This document shows positions 59,001 to 64,000 of a stretch of 64,000 nt of DNA, in pieces. The notes beneath the pieces are model-generated. The model ran no database searches. It saw nothing but the letters and a program-made list of their open reading frames with translations, and was not told the DNA's origin. A program made the translations under genes and the position numbers. This stretch comes from Hippasteria phrygiana (Eukaryota > Echinodermata > Asteroidea > Valvatida > Goniasteridae). Location: the NCBI GenBank assembly GCA_037893225.1, contig JAZGUH010000531.1:62001-126000 (forward strand), in the 5' to 3' direction. The number at the start of each line of letters is the position of its first letter. Within the stretch, counting starts at the first letter, position 1.

Positions 59001-60472
59001 AAAAGACGCAAAATAGAAAAAATGAAAAGAACAGGCAAGGAGCCAATTTCTTTATGGAAATGTAAATTTCACGTTAAAATTATAATTGTAGGAAAGAGGG
59101 TTACATGTGGGGATGTACGTGTATAGCCTATAGGGACAATAATTAATTTAGAAATTTCCACTGTCGGCGAGTTTCGGGAATTTCATCACCATCCCCCACT
59201 TGTAGACTCAAAGCCACGCCCTTCAAACTTACTCATGGTTTATGATGCGCGTCTTATCTTCGGCCAATTCGTCTTATCTTCGGTTCCAATAGTCAAGAGG
59301 TAATCAGATTTAAGCAAAGATTTCGCTTTTTACTGAAAAGTGGCAACATAATAATACTGTAAAATATAACTGGCAGTTAAAAATTACCCTCGTAATTCTC
59401 TCTATAACGCTTATCTAATTTTATAGACCAAAAACAACAACGGACAAAAGAAGAAAAAGCAACGACTCAGGTAATTTGACTACAGACCTGTTGCGTTATT
59501 AAGAGTAGAAAGAATGTAAGCTTTGAAAATAATGTATGCCAATGGCTGAAGAGTTAAAGGTCACATGAAATGGATTTAAATACTTAAACCCAAACTGTGC
59601 ACGCATACATTCAATTCACCATCACTTTCAACATATGGTTTGTAATTCTGATGGCATTTATATTATACCAACCCCTTCGAGCAATATCTTACTTCGATTT
59701 TATGCGCATGTGAATTTACGTATTTATGAGTAAAGGAGTGATGTCACAGAACGGGATCGCGCTGTAAATTTGCTATAGATTGTTCGTCTTTCTGCTTTAT
59801 TTATTAAAGTCATTAGTAGTCGGTCAGTAAACAAAGTTAACAAACTGCAACAATAAGTCAAATTTAGACTTCTTTTTGTAATGTAAGTGCATAAACTGCA
59901 TGTTGAGTACCTTGATCGGCACCACAGCAACAGCGCCCTGACATGAAAAACTTGAACATTTTGGAATACTGGAAAAGAACATGTGCTCCTCATTCCAAAT
60001 GCAAAAAAGGCAATTAATTTATGCTTACACAGTTCAGAAGCATTTATATTGGCGCACATATCTTTGAGAACCATTTTCATTTCGTGTGGCCTTAAATGTT
60101 TTTACCGAAACTTGATGTAGGGGCAGTCAATTTAAAGGTATGATAATAATGAATAGTGACCGCCACGCACACTACACGTCATCATGCATTTTACCCATAA
60201 CAGGTGAACACCGGTACCTGTAATCACAATCACACTGCATTACAGACTAGACACAGCAGAAAACAGCAGTTCCCACAAAGTACATGCGTTGCGACCAAGT
60301 ACCAGCAAAACATAGTAGACATCCAAGCAATGTGATGGAAACCTTAATGTGAGGGAAACCTTAATCAGCAACAGGCTATAAGAGATACCCTTGTAGTTGT
60401 ACACCTACCGTGTAGATATGAGCCAGGGTGCTGTTCGTCAGTGATAAGTCGCGTCTTCTCTGTACTGGCCAT
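46890..60472 (-). CDS. Aquaglyceroporin (AQP3/7/9/10-like), complete, 7 coding exons, 330 aa
   Basis: A plasma-membrane channel for water and glycerol, rebuilt by joining exons at 60472-60409, 55209-55061, 54085-53953, 52858-52721, 49252-49137, 48035-47818 and 47064-46890. All junctions are GT/AG and phases agree, totalling 993 nt. A hydrophilic N terminus (1-50) precedes six expected membrane segments. NPA motifs are N120-P121-A122 (HLNPAVSLA) and N251-P252-A253 followed by R254-D255; the Asp after the Arg is typical of glycerol-conducting members. The expected selectivity-filter positions are Y100, G239, Y248 and R254, glycine standing where water-only aquaporins carry histidine. An NRT sequon (N170) lies in extracellular loop C. 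The C terminus ends PVAVEK. An in-frame TAA 15 nt before the ATG supports the start. Subfamily and substrate are inferred from motifs only. Confidence 0.94.
47818..48035 (-). CDS. Aquaglyceroporin exon 6 (codons 201-272 plus 2 nt)
   Basis: Helix 4 and 5, then the second NPA box (GYGINPARDFGPR) and FTAIAGYGSEVW. Acceptor AACCTCAG, donor GTAAGT. Confidence 0.96.
48155..48400 (+). repeat. C-rich dispersed repeat, copy in aquaporin intron 5
   Basis: Most complete copy: GGGCGGCGATCCCGGG start, GCCTATGGCAGTGTCCCCC, ATTTTATGGGTCATTGGCTT, GAGAGACACCGAGTACAA, and a pyrimidine-rich end. Related copies at 18300-18560 and 37745-37870. Confidence 0.65.
49137..49252 (-). CDS. Aquaglyceroporin exon 5 (codons 162-200)
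   Basis: Encodes loop C with the NRT sequon and the TAGIFATYPAP motif typical of aquaglyceroporins, then FIDQ at the start of helix 4. A pyrimidine-rich acceptor ending CTTGCCAG and donor GTAATT in phase 0. Confidence 0.94.
49468..50018. mobile_element. 551-bp TIR element with TAAACA word, TA duplication (intron 4)
   Basis: TA at 49466-49467 and 50019-50020. The left end CCTGAAAAGTGTGTTTAGCA and the right end (inverted: CACTGCAAAAACAGTGTTCA) both lead into TTGCTA(T/C)CAGTTTGTAAACA, so the arms pair for about 80 bp. TAAACA/TGTTTA recurs more than ten times. A tRNA-like sequence sits in the middle. Confidence 0.75.
49700..49772 (+). tRNA. tRNA-Thr(GGT)-like, probably a tRNA pseudogene or SINE head
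   Basis: A full cloverleaf outline is present: acceptor GGCAAGA with TCCTGCC (6 of 7 pairs), D arm GCTC...GAGC (4 of 4), anticodon arm CTGGT-ACGGTAA-CCCGG (one mismatch, one G-T), T arm GCAAG-TTCGAAT-CCCGT (two mismatches). The anticodon would be GGT. Position 33 is C rather than the near-universal T, and the T stem is weak, so a working tRNA is unlikely. A and B boxes are intact (TAGCTCAGCTGG, AGTTCGAATCC). It lies inside the TIR element at 49468-50018, within aquaporin intron 4. Confidence 0.6.
50504..52066 (+). pseudogene. Penelope-like reverse transcriptase with C-terminal GIY-YIG nuclease, broken
   Basis: Three open pieces. The first (50504-50920) has the PLE N-terminal pattern STWVPPKNRVPALETYV and IIIKPEDKGSAVVIMDR. 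A deletion near 50920 removes the central fingers/palm and shifts frame; the second piece (to 51293) resumes at FMGDLEERML and holds the catalytic WRYIDDVFFIW. An in-frame TAA (51291-51293) interrupts before HVQVLKNNLVARGHSSRQVQ. The third piece has a Cys-rich linker (CVVCQTH), then the GIY-YIG domain: NVIYLISCRVCGIQYVGET, R and H downstream (KKRFYGHRSTVN), ending NIQEGND. RT plus GIY-YIG in this order is diagnostic of Penelope-like elements. This copy is inactive. Confidence 0.92.
52486..52506 (+). other. PLE 3' hairpin followed by CGAAACATC
   Basis: A 6-bp stem GAACTT/AAGTTC with a GCTT loop is followed directly by GAAAC and preceded by TTTGAGAAA. The arrangement stem-then-GAAAC recalls the hammerhead ribozyme core, known from many PLEs, but the upstream half (CUGANGA in hammerheads) differs at two positions here. 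Confidence 0.45.
52721..52858 (-). CDS. Aquaglyceroporin exon 4 (codons 116-161 plus 1 nt)
   Basis: Carries the first NPA box (GGHLNPAVSLAFC) and helix 3. Acceptor TTCTTCTAG, donor GTAAGA after the first base of codon 162. Confidence 0.95.
53422..53447. repeat. Poly(G) tract, 26 bp
   Basis: Pure G run immediately before the R1 element at 53453; one of only two long G runs on this strand. Confidence 0.95.
53453..53905 (-). mobile_element. TIR element, family R1, copy 2 (intron 3)
   Basis: Reverse-orientation match of 3985-4385, ends GCATACAACATTTGCCATTG and GCAAATGTTGTATATTACC. It carries inside it the small hairpin TAGTCTGGTTCC...GGGGAACTAGACTA (53608-53701). Confidence 0.7.
53953..54085 (-). 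CDS. Aquaglyceroporin exon 3 (codons 72-115 plus 1 nt)
   Basis: Encodes the rest of helix 1, loop A and helix 2 (NVNIGYAFGLMLGVYFTASV), including filter residue Y100. Acceptor TTAG, donor GTCAGA. Confidence 0.93.
54086..55060. other. Aquaporin intron 2, no other feature
   Basis: Intronic; open frames at 54250-54504 on both strands have no recognisable domain. Confidence 0.6.
55061..55209 (-). CDS. Aquaglyceroporin exon 2 (codons 22-71)
   Basis: The acceptor TTTAG at 55211-55210 opens the frame GDQKKSAKNPEG; it covers the cytoplasmic N terminus and the start of helix 1 (RQFGAELLGTFMLV) and ends at donor GTAAGC in phase 0. Confidence 0.93.
55210..56178. other. Aquaporin intron 1, left part, nothing recognised
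   Basis: A+T-rich intronic sequence. A (TA)n-like stretch lies near 55350. Confidence 0.55.
56179..56666 (+). mobile_element. 488-bp MITE, copy B (intron 1)
   Basis: Full-length partner of 38276-38745. Ends GGGTACACCACACTAAAT and TATTTAGTGTAGTGCACCC. Confidence 0.85.
56735..57540. mobile_element. R1-family inverted composite (intron 1)
   Basis: Two R1 left-end arms face each other: TGAATTATTACGAAATTAGACTG with CATCCTGTGAAATCATGGCA at the left, and the reverse complement of the same order at the right (57410-57510). The arms pair for about 150 bp. The centre holds a separate GC-rich hairpin (57226-57337) and the small TAGTCTAGTTCCCC/GGGAACCAGACTA hairpin (56946-57025). Confidence 0.7.
57226..57337. 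repeat. GC-rich hairpin, 48-bp arms
   Basis: AGTCAAGGCGCGCGTGGCTA on the left pairs with TAGCCACGCGCTCCTTGACT on the right, and GACGCGCCCC with GGGGCGCGCC inside. It interrupts the A+T-rich R1 composite and looks like a separate insertion. Confidence 0.85.
57562..57719. repeat. 158-bp foldback, about 70-bp arms
   Basis: The left arm AATAATGAATGTTTAAGAG...GGTGACAGATTGAATGTTCC is mirrored on the right to CATTCATTATT. The turn is ACGAGGCGAAGCTGAGTGG. The same core begins copies at 13885 and 15290. Confidence 0.88.
57720..58370 (+). repeat. Foldback-family body and R1 fragment
   Basis: Continues the match to 13990-14210 and, at 58205-58290, to 15200-15290. A small inverted pair GACTAGTTCCCGGTCCC/GGGACCGGGAACCAGTC (58033-58112) is nested in it. 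The last 80 bp match an R1 end. Confidence 0.6.
58526..58546. repeat. Poly(C) tract, 21 bp
   Basis: Pure C run followed by a (CA)n stretch to 58566. Confidence 0.95.
58570..58740 (+). mobile_element. CCGGCAATCG TIR repeat, copy (intron 1)
   Basis: Starts TGTGTAAACACCGGCAATCG and includes TTTTTCGGAAGGCCTCCCAT and GTACACGATTTTCAATCGTG; the right end (AGGTCCACGGTCTG) is diverged. Confidence 0.7.
58745..58960 (+). repeat. Dispersed repeat, copy paired with 7395-7605
   Basis: See shared blocks under 7395-7605. The second half has an inverted CGTTCGAGGAC/GTCCTCGAACG pair. Confidence 0.6.
58961..60408. other. Aquaporin intron 1, right part, nothing recognised
   Basis: Intronic sequence; the minus-strand frame at 59724-60080 (118 codons) has no recognisable domain and lies wholly in the intron. 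Confidence 0.55.
60409..60472 (-). CDS. Aquaglyceroporin exon 1 (codons 1-21 plus 1 nt)
   Basis: Starts MASTEKTRLITDEQHPGSYL. The donor is GTAGGT after one base of codon 22. An in-frame TAA at 60487-60485 lies 15 nt upstream. A non-coding first exon farther upstream cannot be excluded. Confidence 0.85.
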
Positions 60473-60733
60473 GCGTATTTTGTTTTATTCCAGTCGTAAA
60501 ACTTATCTTTGAACAAAATCACAGAAGGAGATGATAATGTGCTGTTTTCCCGCCACTCTACAGTTCAAAGGACACAAACGCTCATGCAGTGATGAACGTG
60601 AGAAAGTCGGGAAAACTGTAGCACGGTTGGTGTGATTTAATTAAAGCATTGAAGTCAGCTCAGTCGAGCAAGCTACGGCTGGCTGTCATAACGCATTCTT
60701 GACCACAACTGTTTGCTGCCTTTGTACGTATTA
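60473..60733 (-). promoter_or_regulatory. Upstream region of the aquaporin gene (5' UTR/proximal promoter)
   Basis: Only 261 bp separate the ATG from the next TIR element. A GATAAG word (about 60502-60507, minus strand) is present; no clear TATA box is visible near the start. Whether transcription starts here is inferred from position only. Confidence 0.3.
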
Positions 60734-61652
60734 TGCTAGGTTCACACATTCCCGAATTATTGCCACGAATACCCCGATCTATCCCGAATAGAAATTCTTG
60801 ATGGCATCGGGAAAAATAAGCACCGATTCGCTTTTTGTAAGAATAACTTAAGAATCAAACAAAAATAAGCAAGAACTACAATCCTGGACAAAACTCGTTG
60901 GGACACCCCCCACCCCCAATCATTGTTGGTTCGGTGTGGTTAAAAGTCGACGATTGAGGAAACTCGTGCGCAGAAAAAATTGTTATTGGCGCCAAATTCC
61001 CTAACAACGGACATCAACACTGACCGGGGGAAGGGGGGTGGTGGTCTACTGTTGAGGTGTCCCAAGAGTTTTGTCCAAGATTGTAGGTACGAATTGAAAA
61101 CGGAATCAGACCGAATCAAGCTCAATGATTGCGATATAATGAAGAATAAAACCGAATTCAATTCGTATTAAATTCTGCTTGATTCTTGGTTATTCTTAAA
61201 AAATTCTTAGGAAAATCTGGATAATTCAGCATTATTCGTGATTCATTCTTGCTAAGTTCTTAGATTATTCTTATTTATTCTTAACAAAATCTTAGTGTAT
61301 TCGTAAATTATTCTAACTTATAATAGTCGTACATTTCTTGATACATTCGTAAAGATTCGGCATGATTCTGGACTGTTAAACACCAAGAATAACTCTACGA
61401 AACTTGTAAGAATGCTGTAAGAATATCCAAAATTAGTTAGGAATACAACAAGAATGAACCAAGAATTGAAATTGGTTCCTGAATCACCCCGACAATTTTG
61501 TCCAAAATTGTCGGAGCGCTTCCCGATCTTTAACGATCTTTCACCGAACTAACAGAATCATCCCGAGGCAGCCAAGAACCATTCCCCTATTTACTCAAGA
61601 ATTGCTATTCGCGGCGATTCGGCTTAAAAATCGGGAATGTGTGAACCTAGCA
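60734..61652. mobile_element. 919-bp TIR element with AAGAATAA word, TTA duplication
   Basis: TTA on both sides (60731-60733, 61653-61655) and perfect inverted ends beginning TGCTAGGTTCACACATTCCC. A 3-bp TTA duplication fits PIF/Harbinger-type elements. Between about 60820 and 61460 the sequence is largely variants of AAGAATAA/TTATTCTT, first in one orientation and then the other. Confidence 0.85.
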
Positions 61653-61733
61653 TTACTGGATTATACGGTACAACCACGGATTTGTTTCATATCTCCAGTG
61701 TGTGTCCCTTCCTCCGGCGCATGCACAGTATAG

Positions 61734-62434
61734 CTAATGCCTCAGTCACATATCCACCGATTCGGGATAAAGGCGCCCGTACGGGCCCAAATTTCGTGGA
61801 CAATTTGCAAAATCTCACGGCGTCCGCAAGGGTGCCGTGGCTATCCTGCGGGCGCCTTGGCGTTCTTTCCTCGCCGTAGGGCGCATCGGGAGCTTTTAGC
61901 GCCGAGTTAAAAGTTCCCGATGTGTCGCCCAGTAGAAATGTTTACTGGCCGTAGCCCGTAGACGCGTCGTAGACAGCATCGCACGGGCACCGCACGGGCC
62001 CAGTACGGCTCCCGTAGCATTCGTACGGATGCCGTACGATTTGATTTGGGACGGAATTTCGGGCGCCTTAAATCGTACGGCACCCGTACTATTTCCAAGA
62101 TTATCGTACGAGTATCTTACGATGTCCGTGCGAGTCCCTCACGAGCCCCGTACGATGTATAAATATTTCACGGCTCCCGTCCGACTCCCGTCCGACTGCC
62201 GCGCGTCGTCCAAGATTCCCTTGCGGACCTGGCGCGGCGCCCTCGCGGCTTACACACGGGCACCTCGCGATTGGAGTCGAGAAAACTTCAAAGGGTACCG
62301 CGCGGGCCCCGCCAATTATGTGACTGCTGCACACGGATGCCGCAGACCCCTGCGATATCCCCGATTTCCAAAAATCTTAGAAATCCGCCGTAGGTAGAAA
62401 AATTCGTACGGGCCCGGTGGATATGTGACTGAGC
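61734..62434. mobile_element. About 700-bp TIR element with CGTACG/CGTGCG word
   Basis: The left end CTCAGTCACATATCCACCG is matched by its inverse CGGTGGATATGTGACTGAG at the right. The GC-rich interior iterates CGTACGAT, CGTGCGAGTC, CTCCCGTCCGACT and CGTACGGGCCC. The outermost bases are uncertain by a few positions. Confidence 0.78.
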
Positions 62435-63403
62435 TATAGTTGAATAGCTTTTAGTTCAATGTACGATTGTGGAGTTGTTTAATGACCTTTGATCTGTCCG
62501 TAAATCACAAAATATTGAGCAACACTAAGCGTCATGTCACCACAGATATAGAACCAAAACAACTGATGCGCCTACCGTACAATTATATACTGGAACATTT
62601 GCAAATGTAAAGCTTTCATATTTTAATTAACAAAGTTGAGGACTTATTCCTATATTCTGCAAAAAGACCCAAGTTGGCAGGAATATACTAGTAAGGTTCT
62701 TTTCCAGAGAGTAAAAATAAGACGAGGGAAGCCGGATTGCACATGTTAAGGCTTGAAATTAGCCGACAAATTGACATGAAGAAGCGTGAAGTCAAGTTTC
62801 TGCCTGAACACTGCCAATAACTATTACAATCATTATTGTCATTATAATTGTATTGTTCTGTTTTATTATCTAGTTATGTTTTTATTTGAATAAACATGGC
62901 TAGAGAATATTATTATCCCTACACAACACCAGGCTGCAATAATTTGAATCTGTATAGAATCCTTGTTTTGATGACAGAACGCGAGATTTTTCGTGATATT
63001 CGCCCTTGACTGTTTATGCCACAGACGGCACTACAGTTATTCTTTCTCTAAAGGGGAAAATAGCCAGTACTAATTTATACAATCAATCCTCTAGCAATTT
63101 CTTCCGCAAGCCTGCCAAGCTGTAAGGGCCAATAGCGTCTCCTTCGGATCGCACGGTTCTACTTAGTTTTGGTTTTAGGACAACTTTAAACAGTAACCGA
63201 TTGTTGCCGTTCTAAATGATCGTAAATATTCCATGTTTTTTCTTGTCAAAATTCCAGTTACAAAATTCGGTGACTGATATAAACTATTTTAAAGAGGGGG
63301 TGGTGTATACGACTGCATGTGAAGGAGTTTAATATAGCCCCAAACAAGAAACACACATACGATGCACGTAAAATAGAAACCACACACAAAAACACCCAGT
63401 CAT
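62435..63403. other. No gene seen
   Basis: A+T-rich sequence with no assignable exon. Confidence 0.5.
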
Positions 63404-63580
63404 GTAAACGGGTGCAATCGTGGACCTCCCATTGTTCCTCCTTTGTTTATACTCTAACTTTTTCGGAAGACCTCCCAATGGTTTTGTACACGATTTTCAA
63501 TCGTGGACGTTCGGTCAAACGTGGACCCCTTTGTCTACGCCCGAATTCTATTGTCCTAGGTCCACGATTGCCGGCATATA
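63404..63580 (+). mobile_element. CCGGCAATCG TIR repeat, best-preserved copy
   Basis: Opens GTAAACGGGTGCAATCGTGG and closes AGGTCCACGATTGCCGGC, an inverted pair; the centre has GTACACGATTTTCAATCGTG, itself a short palindrome (CACGATT/AATCGTG). Confidence 0.75.
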
Positions 63581-64000
63581 CAAACTCACCCAGACAGTTT
63601 GAAAGTTACAAGTCATTGCAATTGTTAAAGTGTTAGCAATTGACTAAACACTGTGAACAGGTGCAATCTATACCGCAAAACCTGTTGTTATTACAATATT
63701 AGCTCAACGTAGAATTTATATGCATCCTATATAGGCCTACATGTAGATGCCAACTGTTTGCAAGTGAACACGGTCGCTTTTACAGTGTAAAGGATTAATA
63801 CCATTATTATTTGTGTACTTCATAAATTTCGAAAAACAAACAAGCAAACGACTCACTGATACGAAATATCAACTGAACAACATTCTGTTCCTACCTTAGT
63901 TTGCGTTGTAATTCACCTGCAGCGCAGCTCAGGTCAGTGAAGCAATTTCGGCAAATCCCCTAAAATTGGCTCCAGAGAGCTAGCAAAAGGGGGTATTTAT
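63581..64000. other. No gene seen
   Basis: Nothing recognised up to the window edge. Confidence 0.5.

Noticed and set aside
59724..60080. 118-codon minus-strand frame in aquaporin intron 1
   Set aside because: No recognisable domain, no splice link to the aquaporin frame, composition like the intron.

Overview
The window looks like intron-rich, repeat-laden nuclear DNA of a marine invertebrate. The evidence is spliced genes with GT/AG junctions, tRNA-derived SINEs, a Penelope-like element, mariner copies, many short inverted-repeat transposons, and a very frequent TAGGCCTA-type word. An invertebrate deuterostome (echinoderm, hemichordate or cephalochordate) is my guess from the repeat style and the aquaporin sequence; the species cannot be fixed from the sequence alone.

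Only one host protein gene can be supported. It is a complete aquaglyceroporin on the minus strand, rebuilt here from seven coding exons (60472 down to 46890). All splice phases agree, giving 330 codons plus a stop, with an in-frame stop just upstream of the ATG and overlapping AATAAA signals about 220 bp after the stop. Its introns hold much of the mobile DNA on the right side: intron 1 has a 488-bp MITE, an inverted-repeat composite and several small hairpins; intron 4 has two TIR elements, one of them split by a Penelope-like retroelement with RT and GIY-YIG domains.

Left of the gene (1-46000) I see no convincing host exon. The layout is: non-LTR retrotransposon 3' end (1-835); tRNA-derived SINEs (2.5, 7 and 46 kb); TIR elements and hairpins (8.5-16.6 kb); C-rich repeats (18 kb); two internally deleted mariners that share one deletion (23 and 40 kb); a (TCGGC)22 array; a probable solo LTR (27 kb); a pure CTG array of about 148 units (29.3 kb); three TIR elements (35.5, 36 and 38 kb); and a (TCGGT)19 array (45.8 kb). 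Right of the gene, two more TIR elements (60.7-62.4 kb) lie just upstream of the aquaporin start.

The most unusual signal is a recurring design. At least eleven separate inverted-repeat elements, with unrelated terminal repeats and often TA (or TTA) target duplications, each have an interior built from many degenerate copies of one short word peculiar to that element, in both orientations. Examples are TTGACTAG, TTACCCAA, ATTTCGTGCGCTCGAAAT, CGTGCGAC, TAAACA, CAACCC, AAGAATAA, CGTACG and CCCATGGGG. This is described as a hypothesis about a class of element, not as a proven system.
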